In this document: positions 9,405 through 17,755 of the stretch, one piece after another
How positions within the stretch are numbered: the first letter of the stretch is position 1
Layout: every line of letters begins with the position of its first letter
NCBI RefSeq assembly: GCF_008698235.1
Contig: NZ_PEBH01000011.1
Span: forward strand, 1-64,000
Length of the DNA stretch: 64,000 nt
Reading direction: 5' to 3'
Source: Bifidobacterium rousetti
GTDB taxonomy: Bacteria; Actinomycetota; Actinomycetes; Actinomycetales; Bifidobacteriaceae
The notes under the pieces: generated by a model
Database searches by the model: none
What the model was told of the DNA's origin: nothing
Seen by the model: only the letters and a program-made list of their open reading frames with translations
Program-made: the position numbers and the translations under genes

Positions 9405-10513
9405 CGCGCACCTGCTTCCTCCGCCGACTCCCGCATGATCTCGCGCAGCCTGCGGTGGCGGGCGTCCTCGGAATGGTTGGATTCAAGGTGTGAGCGCTCC
9501 TCGGCCACGAGAGCCTTCCGCTCCCCCTCGTTCAGGGAGAGCGTGGTCCGGATGGCGTCGGCCAGCGCCCGGGCGTCGCCCATCGGCACCAGCGCGCGGT
9601 CGCGCAGCGGCTCCGGCACGAACTGCTCGGTGGAAGCGGTGCGGGTCATGACCACGGGCCTGCCGTACCGGACGGCGTCGAACATGACCAGGAGTCCGGC
9701 GGTCACCGGGCTGTTCAGCGGCAACGCCACCATGCGCGCGTCGCCCAACGCGCGCAGATACTCGTCGTGCGGCAGGTTGAAGTCCGCGCGCACGTTGGCG
9801 GCATCGGCGTATTCCGGCTTCCAGTCGGCCTGACGCGCCACCACATGGAACCGCAGGTCGGGCAGCAGTTGCGCGACCTCGACCAGCGTGTCCCAATCGC
9901 GGACGCTGGCGCCGCAGGAGAACACGTCGTAGGAGGGGGCGTCGGAGGGCACGGCCTGCGCGTCCCCGTCCATGCGCACTCCGTCCATACGCACTCCGTC
10001 CGGCAGGTGCACCAGACGTTCCGGATGCCGCAGCGCGAACATCGCGCGGTATCGCGGCATATCCCCGCGGGCGTTGCAGGTGGCCCACACGCCCGGCCTG
10101 TTGAGCGCATGCGCGTACAGACGGTTGCGCAACCGCTCTCCCACGCCGGGGCGTTCGGAGGAATGGCACAGCAGGTTCACCACCACCACGGGCACGCGCT
10201 TCCAGTTGAGCAGCGACGCCAGAATGCCCGGCGTGGCGCACATGGAGACGATCACATCCCCCTTGCGGGCGCGCAGCACCGCACGCAACGCGAGCGCCAC
10301 GCACTCCAGGGAGTTCACCGCCTTGTACCACTTCGACAGGCGTCGGGCGCCGTCGTCGGGGTTGTCCAGCACCTCGCACGGCACACCGTGCGAGCGGAGG
10401 TAATCCGGGAACGTCTCGTTCGCCCCGGCACGCCAGTTGTAGACCAGCACCGCCTTACCGAGCGGGCCGCCGCCCGGCTCTCCGGTCCTCTTCGTTCCAT
10501 TCGTTCGCGGCAT
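9401..10513 (-). CDS. GT4-like glycosyltransferase
   Basis: The 370-residue protein has a GT-B layout. Its second half carries VFSCGASVRDWDTLVEVAQLL, then LPLNSPVTAGLLVMFDAVRYGRPVVMT and TASTEQFV, matching the donor-binding region of glycosyltransferase family 4/group 1. The specific sugar is unknown. A 15-bp tandem duplication gives two copies of VRMDG in the middle of the protein, a likely length-variable site. GGGGAGGTGAGACG precedes the start and overlaps the stop of the upstream GT2 gene. By eye the gene is more GC-rich than the 1239-9400 segment downstream. Confidence 0.8.
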   Translation of the reverse strand: MPRTNGTKRTGEPGGGPLGKAVLVYNWRAGANETFPDYLRSHGVPCEVLDNPDDGARRLSKWYKAVNSLECVALALRAVLRARKGDVIVSMCATPGILASLLNWKRVPVVVVNLLCHSSERPGVGERLRNRLYAHALNRPGVWATCNARGDMPRYRAMFALRHPERLVHLPDGVRMDGVRMDGDAQAVPSDAPSYDVFSCGASVRDWDTLVEVAQLLPDLRFHVVARQADWKPEYADAANVRADFNLPHDEYLRALGDARMVALPLNSPVTAGLLVMFDAVRYGRPVVMTRTASTEQFVPEPLRDRALVPMGDARALADAIRTTLSLNEGERKALVAEERSHLESNHSEDARHRRLREIMRESAEEAGAR

Positions 10514-10517
10514 CGTC

Positions 10518-11447
10518 TCACCTCCCCTTCAACGACATGAGGAACTCCACCGGAATGGCCTTCCAGCTGTAGAAGCAGTCCCGGTAGCGAAGCGCCAGCG
10601 GCGCCACCTGCCACAGTTCGCGGTCGCGCATCATCGCGACGCGCCTCGCGGTGCCGTCGACGTCCCGCTCGATCATGCGGACGCGTTCGGCCGGCGATCC
10701 CAGATCGCGCGCATAGTCGAGCATCGCCCGATGCCCCTGTTCCAGATTCTCCAGGAACGCGAGGCGGCGGCCGACATCATGCAGCTTGCTCGTGGACACG
10801 TTGCCGCCGTGGATGCGGCGTCGCAGCGTCGCGCGATGCAGGCAGAACAGCCCGTCGGCGGCGAGCGCCATCTTCCACACGAACTCGTCGTGCGCGAACC
10901 CGTCGAACCAGTACGGTTCGATCTCGCGCAGGAAGTCGGCGCGCACGGCCATCGTGCATCCTTCCGTCCTGATGAACAGGTTCGGGGGCGTGAACGGCGC
11001 CTGCTCGACCATGTCGTCGAAGGTCATGGCCCTGACCACCGGCGAAGAGACGCGCGCCACGTCGTCGGACTCGTAGAACAGTTCGAATTCGGAGTACAGC
11101 GCCTTGATGCGCGGGTCGTGCGCGAAGCATGCCTCCATCCGTTCGATGCGATCCGGCAGCCACACGTCGTCCTGATCGCAGAACACCACCAGATCGCCGG
11201 TGGCATGCGCCATCGCGGTGTGGAAGTTGTCGGCGTAGCCGAGATTGCGCTCGTTGACGGCGATGCTCCAACCGGCGAGACCGTATCGTTCGATGTACTT
11301 TTCGACGATCGCGACGGTGCCGTCGGACGAACGGTCGTCGCGGATCACCACCTCGTCCACCGGACGGGACTGCGTGCGGATGGAGTCGAGCTGTTCGACG
11401 ATGTAGCGCGCGCCGTTGTAGGTGGCCATCACCACTGAGATGTTCAC
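10518..11447 (-). CDS. Family 2 glycosyltransferase (rhamnosyltransferase-like)
   Basis: This GT2 enzyme has SVVMATYNGARYIVEQLDSI at the start, RDDRSSDGT as the nucleotide-binding motif, NLGYADNFHTAM, and VFCDQDDVWLP as the DxDD-type metal site. The Q-D-D-V-W-L-P form is common in rhamnosyl- and related transferases of Gram-positive polysaccharide loci, but donor specificity is inference. It is 309 residues long. The start overlaps the stop of the gene before it as ATGA. Confidence 0.9.
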   Translation of the reverse strand: MNISVVMATYNGARYIVEQLDSIRTQSRPVDEVVIRDDRSSDGTVAIVEKYIERYGLAGWSIAVNERNLGYADNFHTAMAHATGDLVVFCDQDDVWLPDRIERMEACFAHDPRIKALYSEFELFYESDDVARVSSPVVRAMTFDDMVEQAPFTPPNLFIRTEGCTMAVRADFLREIEPYWFDGFAHDEFVWKMALAADGLFCLHRATLRRRIHGGNVSTSKLHDVGRRLAFLENLEQGHRAMLDYARDLGSPAERVRMIERDVDGTARRVAMMRDRELWQVAPLALRYRDCFYSWKAIPVEFLMSLKGR

Positions 11448-12424
11448 AGTCGTTTCCTTCCCCGGTAGCGGATGAGATAGATCAGATCGGCGTACAGCGG
11501 CAGCGTGAGGCGGTTGACGCTCCTGACATACAGCCCCTTGAGCCCCTTGCGGAAGAAGCGGTTGCGACGGTATCCGGGAAACAGCCTGAGCGCCTTGCCG
11601 ATGCTGCGGTCGAGATAGTCGCGGCGCACCGCGCGGTCGCGGATCTGACAGATCCGCAGCACGGAGCTGGAGAACAGGATCTTGACGCAGAAATACTCCA
11701 GATACTCCCTGTAGCGTTCGTAGACCCCGTGCGCCCGGTAGAAGGCGATGATGTCGTCGACCACGTCGAAGATGAGCAGCACGCGTTCATCCTGACGTTG
11801 GTTCATCGTCGACGACTCGCGGAAGTACTGATGCACGAACGCCTCGTCCACGTTCGCGATCCGGCGGACGAACGGGATCAGGTCCGCGTAGAACGCGGTG
11901 TCCTCGTACGCGCGGGTCCCGGGGAACGCGATGCCGTTGTCCACGAGCATGGAGCGGCGGTAGAGCTTGTTCCACGGCGCGGCCCACGGGTCGAAGAACA
12001 GGTCGAGGGGCCGGGCCGGCTTGGCAAGCGTCACACGCTTCGCGTCCCGCTCGCCGCCATACGTGTACGTGTAGTCGCAGGTGACCAGATCGGCGTCGGC
12101 CTCGCGGGCGGCGGCGAGCATCCGGCCGAACATGTCGCGGGAGACGTAGTCGTCGGCGTCCACGAACCCGACGTATTCGCCCGACGCCTCGGCCAGCCCC
12201 AGGTTGCGGGCGGCGCCCTGTCCGCCGTTCTCCTTGCGCAGCGCCCGCACACGGCCGGGATGACGCTCGACATACCTTCGGATGACCTCCGGGGTGCCGT
12301 CGGTGGAACCGTCGTCCACCACGATGATCTCCATGCCTTCCAGGCTCTGACCCACCAGGGAATCCAGGCAACGGGCGAGGTCGCGCTCGCCGTTGTAGAC
12401 GGGGACGATCACGCTGACGTCCAT
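11444..12424 (-). CDS. Family 2 glycosyltransferase
   Basis: This GT2 enzyme opens with MDVSVIVPVYNGERDLARCL and carries VVDDGSTDGT, NGGQGAARNLGLAEASG and FVDADDYV. It is closely related in layout to the GT2 gene at 6084-7061, which suggests paralogues for different linkages. The ATG at 12424 is chosen for the strong GGAGGTGAAC site in front of it; an upstream ATG would add ten residues with no homology. The product has 326 residues and a basic C-terminus that could associate with the membrane. Confidence 0.92.
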   Translation of the reverse strand: MDVSVIVPVYNGERDLARCLDSLVGQSLEGMEIIVVDDGSTDGTPEVIRRYVERHPGRVRALRKENGGQGAARNLGLAEASGEYVGFVDADDYVSRDMFGRMLAAAREADADLVTCDYTYTYGGERDAKRVTLAKPARPLDLFFDPWAAPWNKLYRRSMLVDNGIAFPGTRAYEDTAFYADLIPFVRRIANVDEAFVHQYFRESSTMNQRQDERVLLIFDVVDDIIAFYRAHGVYERYREYLEYFCVKILFSSSVLRICQIRDRAVRRDYLDRSIGKALRLFPGYRRNRFFRKGLKGLYVRSVNRLTLPLYADLIYLIRYRGRKRL

Positions 12425-12457
12425 GTTCACCTCCTTCGCTTGTCCTTTCCGCACTTT

Positions 12458-12949
12458 TCAGCGCCTGCCGTCGATGAAATCGGTCACGATGCGTGTCATC
12501 GCCGCGTTGCCTCCGACGAACGGCTTCGGCGTGAACTCGGCGGCCTTCGCGATGGCCGCCTTGAGCGAGGCCTTGTCCGTGGCGTACAGCAGGTATCCGC
12601 GGTCGGCGAACACGGATGTGATCTCGCACTGGTGGTCGTCCAGATGCTCGCCGTAGCGCGCGAGTCGCGGGAAGGCGATGACCTTCTTGCCGTGGCGCAG
12701 CGCGGAGATCAGCGAGGAGACGCCGCCGTGCGAGATGATGAGATCCGCGTCCGCGATGGCCTGATCGAAGGTCCCGCCGTCGACGAAGTCGAAGCTGCGG
12801 TAGCGCTTCGGCACGTATGCCGCGTGGCCGCGCTGGGCGACGATCCGGTCGCCATCAAGCGCGCCTTCGGCGACCAGCTCGTCGAGGATCCTTAAGGGGC
12901 GGCTGAAGTCGAATTCGACGACGCCGCCGACGATCATGAAGATGTCCAT
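12458..12949 (-). CDS. PssE/Alg13-like glycosyltransferase catalytic subunit
   Basis: This short protein of 163 residues carries the donor-binding half of an Alg13/MurG-type glycosyltransferase: IADADLIISHGGVSSLISAL, then KKVIAFPRLARYGEHLDDHQ. It should pair with the product of the next gene upstream (PssD/Alg14-like) to form one active GT-B enzyme that adds the second sugar of the repeat unit. Its ATG shares one base with the upstream stop (TGATG), as expected for subunits made in equal amount. The reading frame stays open for some 450 bp upstream of this ATG, but that extension runs through pssD in another frame and is not real. Confidence 0.88.
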   Translation of the reverse strand: MDIFMIVGGVVEFDFSRPLRILDELVAEGALDGDRIVAQRGHAAYVPKRYRSFDFVDGGTFDQAIADADLIISHGGVSSLISALRHGKKVIAFPRLARYGEHLDDHQCEITSVFADRGYLLYATDKASLKAAIAKAAEFTPKPFVGGNAAMTRIVTDFIDGRR

Positions 12950-13467
12950 CAGTAGATCCACCCCGCATACGTGGCGTTCGGATAGCAGTCGAGCTGTTCC
13001 CTCCACTGCACGAGGAACAGGTCGGCGAACCGTCCGATGATGCGGCCGGTCCGGCTGGCCGTGTTGACGCGGGCGATGCTTTCGATGAAGACCACCCGGC
13101 CGCCGAACAGCTTGACGTACAGGCAGATCGGCAGCGCCACCACGGCCCCGGTGGTCACCACGACGTTCGGACGCTCCTTGAGGAAGATCGGGATCTGCTC
13201 GAGGAAGACGCGCGCGAGCGTGACCAGTCTGATCAGCCTGCCGCTGCGGTCGATGTCGTGGATGAAGTGCTTGCGCCCCTCGATCCTCTCGGTCCACTTG
13301 GTGCGCGGGGTCATGAGGAAATGGTCGTACCGCTCGCGCAGCACGCCGAGCTGCATCAGCTCCTCGATGTGCCCGCCGGAGGAGGCCACGAGGCACAGCT
13401 TCACGCCGGGCTTCGCCCCCGTCGCTCCCGCCGCCCCTGTTGCCTTGGTCCTAGAAGCTGCGTTCAT
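12949..13467 (-). CDS. PssD/Alg14-like glycosyltransferase membrane subunit
   Basis: This 172-residue protein matches the PssD/Cps14F/Alg14 group: KLCLVASSGGHIEELMQL near the start, NVVVTTGAVVALPICLYVKL in the middle and the FIESIARVNTASRTG motif. These proteins anchor and activate the PssE/Alg13 catalytic partner on the membrane. The amino terminus is a low-complexity Ala/Gly/Lys stretch (ATGAAGATGA). It overlaps the DUF4422 gene by 17 bp upstream and pssE by one base downstream. Confidence 0.88.
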   Translation of the reverse strand: MNAASRTKATGAAGATGAKPGVKLCLVASSGGHIEELMQLGVLRERYDHFLMTPRTKWTERIEGRKHFIHDIDRSGRLIRLVTLARVFLEQIPIFLKERPNVVVTTGAVVALPICLYVKLFGGRVVFIESIARVNTASRTGRIIGRFADLFLVQWREQLDCYPNATYAGWIY

Positions 13468-14314
13468 ACTTCACCCCCGCGAACCGGGCCCTGACGAACG
13501 AGGCGATCTTGCGCGGCCAGTCGATCCGGCCCATGTACACGACCGGCACCTCGGCGCAGGTCAGATGGTGATGACGGATCCACACGTCGAGCATGAACTC
13601 GCTGACGCGGCCGAACAGGCGCGCGTGGAAGGCGTCGTACCGGGAGACGTCAATGCGGCGCTCCAGCTCGAACAGCACGTCGAACAGCCACTCGCAGTAG
13701 GCGCGGGCCTGATCGTCGCGCATCACGAACATGTTGAACATGTGCGCGGAGCGACGGGCCATCACGGCGTCCCAATCGGCCACATACTGCGGGTACAGGT
13801 CCTCGAGCACGCGCCTCGTGGCATCGAGGTCGGCGGCGTTGTGCGTGTGCGAGTAATGCGACGCGATGGTCTCGATGACATAGTGCTGCCTGCGCGGCAC
13901 GATCACGTCGTGGCGTCCCAGCAGGCGGGTCACGTCACGCTCGGTGAGCAGACGGTCGTACTTGTCGCGGGAGAGGACGAGGCCCCTGCGTCCGAGGAAC
14001 CTGCGGTAGTGGACCAGACCCCAGTTCTCGGCGTCGAGGTTCCGGTACGCCCAGTACAGGCCGGTCAGCTCGCAGAAATAGGGGTTCCTGCCGGAGATGT
14101 GCTCGCCGGCGTCGTCGCGCTGATAGCCCAGATCGGCCTTGCCCATGGCGCCGACCTGCACCGGCAGGTACAGATCGGATTCGGGCATGCGGTAGCGCTT
14201 GTGCGTGGCGACGACGAGCGTCGATCGACTGCGGCCGGATGGCGCACGATCAGCGGATGCGCGATCGGAGGTGCGGGAGCCTGCGCTCACGGTGGTGCCG
14301 TTCGTGTCGCTCAT
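13451..14314 (-). CDS. DUF4422 exopolysaccharide biosynthesis protein (putative glycosyltransferase)
   Basis: The 287-residue protein has the DUF4422 pattern: LVVATHKRYRMPESDLYLPV, then NPYFCELTGLYWAYRN, NWGLVHYRRFLGRRG, and a C-terminal FMLDVWIRHHH segment. DUF4422 proteins occur in capsule and exopolysaccharide loci and are thought to be glycosyltransferases, although few have been tested. The first 30 residues are Ser/Arg/Ala-rich and probably disordered. The ATG overlaps the stop of the chain-length/kinase gene as ATGA, and the 3' end overlaps pssD. Confidence 0.88.
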   Translation of the reverse strand: MSDTNGTTVSAGSRTSDRASADRAPSGRSRSTLVVATHKRYRMPESDLYLPVQVGAMGKADLGYQRDDAGEHISGRNPYFCELTGLYWAYRNLDAENWGLVHYRRFLGRRGLVLSRDKYDRLLTERDVTRLLGRHDVIVPRRQHYVIETIASHYSHTHNAADLDATRRVLEDLYPQYVADWDAVMARRSAHMFNMFVMRDDQARAYCEWLFDVLFELERRIDVSRYDAFHARLFGRVSEFMLDVWIRHHHLTCAEVPVVYMGRIDWPRKIASFVRARFAGVKYERSF

Positions 14315-15810
14315 GATCGCGCCTTGTGCTTGTTGCGCTCACCGGGACGGCCGTTGGCGGCGCCCGATCCGCTGGCGTCATCGGAGGAGGCGGAGGAGGG
14401 GTCCTGATAGGAGTCGCCGTAATAGTAGTAGCCGGTCTTCTGCATGTTGTCGTTCTCGGCGTAGTCGACGGCGACGCCGATCGGATGGACGTCGAGGGTG
14501 TCGAGCTCCTGCATGGTCTTCCTGAGCAGACGCTTCTCGGCGACGCCCAGACCGACCACGAACATGAGCTGCGGCCCCTCCTTGGCGAACACCACGGCGT
14601 CGTTGGACACGCGCATCGGGGCGGTGTCGACGATCACGTAGTCGTAGGCGTCGGAGACCTGGTCGATGAAGGACTTCATCGCGCGGGAGTTGAGCAGGAT
14701 GCTTGGGTTGATGCGCTGGGCTCCGGCCGGCAGGACGTGGAAGTTCTGCTTCCAGTACTTCTGGATCGCCTCCTGCGAGGAGACCTCGTTGGTGATCAGA
14801 TGGGTCAGGCCGACCGTGCCCTCGAGATCGAGCTGCTTGCTGACCGAGGGATTGCGCACATCGGCGTCGACGAGCAGGACCTTGGCGCCGGACTCGGCGA
14901 AGGCGGTCGCCATGTTGACGCAGATCGTCGTCTTGCCTTCGGACGGACCGGCGGAGGTCACGACGATCACATTGGAGCGCGGCGCATCAGGCAGGATGAA
15001 CGACAGGTTCGTGCGCAGTCGGCGGATCTCCTCGGCCTCACGGGAGGCCGGCTTGGAGATGACCGCGGGCGTTTTGCCGTGGTAGAGGTCGTTGCGGCGG
15101 ATCGACCCCAGGATCGGGGCGTCGATGAGCGCGGCGATGTCGGACTCGTGACGGATGCGCGTGTCGAGCGAATCCTTGACGACGGCCGCGACCAGTCCCA
15201 GCACCACGCCGACGAGCACGCCCACCGCGAGGTTCATCCTCACGTTCGGGGAGCTCGGGGATGCGGGGACGTAGGCCTGCTGGACGACGGTGAGGTTCAC
15301 CGGGGAGACGATCTTGTCGCCCTCGTCGCTGTAGAGCGTGGAGGTGACCTGCTTCTTGAGGCTTTCCGCCACGGCGTTGGCGATCGTGGAAGCGGACTTC
15401 GGATCGGCGTTGTCGACGGAGATGTCGACGAGCATCGTGTCGCTTGGGTTGGAGGCGGTGACCGTGGCGGCCAGCTCCTTGACCGAGGATTTGAGCCCGA
15501 GATCGTCGATCACCGGCTGGAGGACCGACTCGGTCTTCACCAGCTGCGGGTAGGTCTGGATCTGGCTGTTGATGTAGCTCGCGCCGGAGTTGAGCTCGTT
15601 GCCGGCGCTGCCCGCGGCGGCGCCGGACGACGAGCGGTAGGTGGCCAGCAGCTCGGAGGTGGCCGTGTACATCGGCGTGCGGGTGAACGTGTACGCCGCG
15701 GCGGCCGCGAAGACCACCACGAGCGTGACGACCGCGGTGATCCAATGCTTCCTCAGGGCGCCCAGCACGTCGATGGTGATGACGTCCTGAACCTGTTCTG
15801 TCTCATTCAC
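14311..15810 (-). CDS. Fused chain-length determinant and BY-kinase (Wzz/CpsC-CpsD type)
   Basis: This 499-residue protein joins a Wzz domain and a bacterial tyrosine kinase. Transmembrane segments lie at about residues 22-42 and 190-212. The Walker A motif SAGPSEGKTT is at about residue 285, followed by VLLVDADVRNP (Walker A') and VIVDTAPM (Walker B). A tyrosine cluster (YYYYGDSY) at about residue 460 is the expected autophosphorylation tail. It should control polymer length and coordinate Wzy with Wzx. Firmicute systems split these parts into CpsC and CpsD; actinobacterial ones are often fused, as here. The start is a GTG with GGAG eight bases upstream. No dedicated tyrosine phosphatase is seen in the window. 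Confidence 0.93.
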   Translation of the reverse strand: MNETEQVQDVITIDVLGALRKHWITAVVTLVVVFAAAAAYTFTRTPMYTATSELLATYRSSSGAAAGSAGNELNSGASYINSQIQTYPQLVKTESVLQPVIDDLGLKSSVKELAATVTASNPSDTMLVDISVDNADPKSASTIANAVAESLKKQVTSTLYSDEGDKIVSPVNLTVVQQAYVPASPSSPNVRMNLAVGVLVGVVLGLVAAVVKDSLDTRIRHESDIAALIDAPILGSIRRNDLYHGKTPAVISKPASREAEEIRRLRTNLSFILPDAPRSNVIVVTSAGPSEGKTTICVNMATAFAESGAKVLLVDADVRNPSVSKQLDLEGTVGLTHLITNEVSSQEAIQKYWKQNFHVLPAGAQRINPSILLNSRAMKSFIDQVSDAYDYVIVDTAPMRVSNDAVVFAKEGPQLMFVVGLGVAEKRLLRKTMQELDTLDVHPIGVAVDYAENDNMQKTGYYYYGDSYQDPSSASSDDASGSGAANGRPGERNKHKARS

Positions 15811-15874
15811 CGGAGGGACTCCATTCCTTATCTCATGTCTGTCGTTGATGTGTCTGTCGTCTGTCGTTTCGCCG

Positions 15875-17755
15875 TCACCCGGCGTCGGGCGTCGTGCGCA
15901 CGGTCATCGGGGTGTCGCCCGCCGCGGGGCTCGCGAGCAGGTGGACGGTCAGTTCGAACCGCTCCCCCGCCTCGAGCGTCACGGTCGTCGCCCCGACCGT
16001 CAGCCCGTCGTGCGTGGCGATCTGGTCGAAGTCCTCGCTCCAGTCGACCAGCCGGCCGCCTGCGGGCGCGTACACGTACAGCACCGTCTCGATCTCGCCG
16101 TGCCGCGCCTTGCCGTCCGCGTCGAAGCCGCGCAGCAGGTCGGGCGTCTTCCCGATGGTCGCGGGGTCGGCGGTGTTGGTCATCGTGACGGTGAGCGTGT
16201 ACTGGCAGGCGCCGTTGGGGTAGGTCCTGTCGTAGGCGATCTTCGTCTCGCGCTTGAGATACCAGTCCATCTTGCCCATCGTCGCGTCGTTGAAGTAGAC
16301 GCCGGCGACCGGTTCGGCGGGCTTCGAGGGCATCGCTCCGGCGACGGCCGTGCCGGCGAGGCGGTCCTGCTCGTCCTCGTGCGCGCTCCACACGGTGAGG
16401 TGGCCGTCCTCGACGGCCTGGCTCACGGTCTTGAGCAGCGCGAGCCTGTCGGAATCACCCGAACCGGAATCACCCGAACCCAGACCGTGCAGCACATGGT
16501 CGAAGACCTGACCCGCGGCCATCGCGAAGAACGCCTCCTGCGCGGCCTGCGTCGTTTTGTCCAGATACGTGCGGTTGAGCAGCGTGCTCGCGGCGTCGCT
16601 CCCGGTCAACACGGTCCCGTCGGCGAGCGTGACCGGGCCGGTGATCGCGAGCATCCGCTGCAGGAACACCGGGTCGACGCTGATCACGCCGTCCACGTCC
16701 CCGCCGCCTGCGCGCTTCCAGATCCCGCTCGCGAGCTCGGCGGCGCGTGGGAAGTCCGGCGTGAAGTTCACGTCCTGATAGTCGGTCGCCATCTTCACGG
16801 AGAACAGGTTGCGTTCGTCCGCGGTGAGGACAGTGAGCGCCTCGTCCTCGCTGAACGCGGCGTCGGAGGGAGGCGGGGCGAGCGTGCCGAGCGTCGGCCT
16901 GCCGCGGGTCACACGCAGCGTGCCCCAGCTGGCGGGGATGCCGCCGGTGGCGCGCAGTTCGGCGTTGTTCTGGGCGAGCAGCAGGTACGTGCGCGACGTG
17001 CCGGACGTGCCGGACGACTTGGCGGCTGAGATGTCGAGGTCCAGCATCGCGGGCAGCGTGTCCGCGAGCCGGGATGCGGTGTCGGTCAGTCCCGCGATCG
17101 CCGCGAGCTGCTCCCGTCCCTTCGCGAGCGCGTCGTTGACCCGCGCAAAATGCGTGTCCGGCACGTCGGCGAGCCTCGCCGCCGCGTCGGTCAGCGCATG
17201 GTCGGCGCGCGCGAGGTCGGACGCCACGCCGGCGTCCAGCCCGCCGAGCGAGATCGCCCCGTCCTTGACGCCGATCGCGTCCGGGTCGATCGAGCGCGCG
17301 GTGCGGGAGAGCGCGGGCATCGCGTTGTTGGCGATGTCCTCGAGGATGTGCACGGTCTCGCGCACGGAGGTGACGTCCCGTCCGTAGTACGGGGTGATGC
17401 CGGCGATCGACCAGACCGGCTGGCTGGTCTGCGCGTACGCCTTGCCGATGTGCACGGACATGTCGTCGATGCGGTCGGCGGCCGACTCGAGGTCGCCGTC
17501 GCGCACGGCGTCGCGGATGCCGTTCGCCGAGGCGACGGACGCTTCGATCTCGCCCTTGGCGATCCACGCGGAAGCCGCGAACCACACGACGACGGCGACG
17601 AACGCGACGAGGACCGTGACGAGCGTCATAAGGACGATGCGGCGACGGCGACGGCCGCGTTTCATGCGGGCGACGCTCGCCCGGCTCATGCGCCGGCGGG
17701 GCGGGCGGGACTCGGGAGCGGGGCGCACGCCGTCCATCGGATCGACGCCGCCCAT
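15875..17755 (-). CDS. DUF4012 membrane-anchored extracytoplasmic protein
   Basis: The 626-residue protein begins with a very basic cytoplasmic tail (MKRGRRRRR), then one membrane segment at residues 41-63, then a large extracytoplasmic part. It contains the DUF4012 hallmarks NNAELRATGGIPASWGTLRV and VDGVISVDPVFLQRML. The function is unknown. DUF4012 genes recur in actinobacterial polysaccharide loci, where a role in polymer handling at the cell surface is plausible. The ATG overlaps the stop of the priming transferase as TGATG, with AGGGGG seven bases upstream. Short tandem duplications give repeated SGDSG and SGTSGTS stretches. By family it could be related to LytR-type attachment proteins, but I see no LCP catalytic arginines to support that. 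Confidence 0.82.
   Translation of the reverse strand: MGGVDPMDGVRPAPESRPPRRRMSRASVARMKRGRRRRRIVLMTLVTVLVAFVAVVVWFAASAWIAKGEIEASVASANGIRDAVRDGDLESAADRIDDMSVHIGKAYAQTSQPVWSIAGITPYYGRDVTSVRETVHILEDIANNAMPALSRTARSIDPDAIGVKDGAISLGGLDAGVASDLARADHALTDAAARLADVPDTHFARVNDALAKGREQLAAIAGLTDTASRLADTLPAMLDLDISAAKSSGTSGTSRTYLLLAQNNAELRATGGIPASWGTLRVTRGRPTLGTLAPPPSDAAFSEDEALTVLTADERNLFSVKMATDYQDVNFTPDFPRAAELASGIWKRAGGGDVDGVISVDPVFLQRMLAITGPVTLADGTVLTGSDAASTLLNRTYLDKTTQAAQEAFFAMAAGQVFDHVLHGLGSGDSGSGDSDRLALLKTVSQAVEDGHLTVWSAHEDEQDRLAGTAVAGAMPSKPAEPVAGVYFNDATMGKMDWYLKRETKIAYDRTYPNGACQYTLTVTMTNTADPATIGKTPDLLRGFDADGKARHGEIETVLYVYAPAGGRLVDWSEDFDQIATHDGLTVGATTVTLEAGERFELTVHLLASPAAGDTPMTVRTTPDAG

Noticed and set aside
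12458..13467. Possible frameshifted single glycosyltransferase gene
   Set aside because: The PssD and PssE parts are naturally separate proteins in many bacteria, and the TGATG overlap is a normal coupling arrangement.
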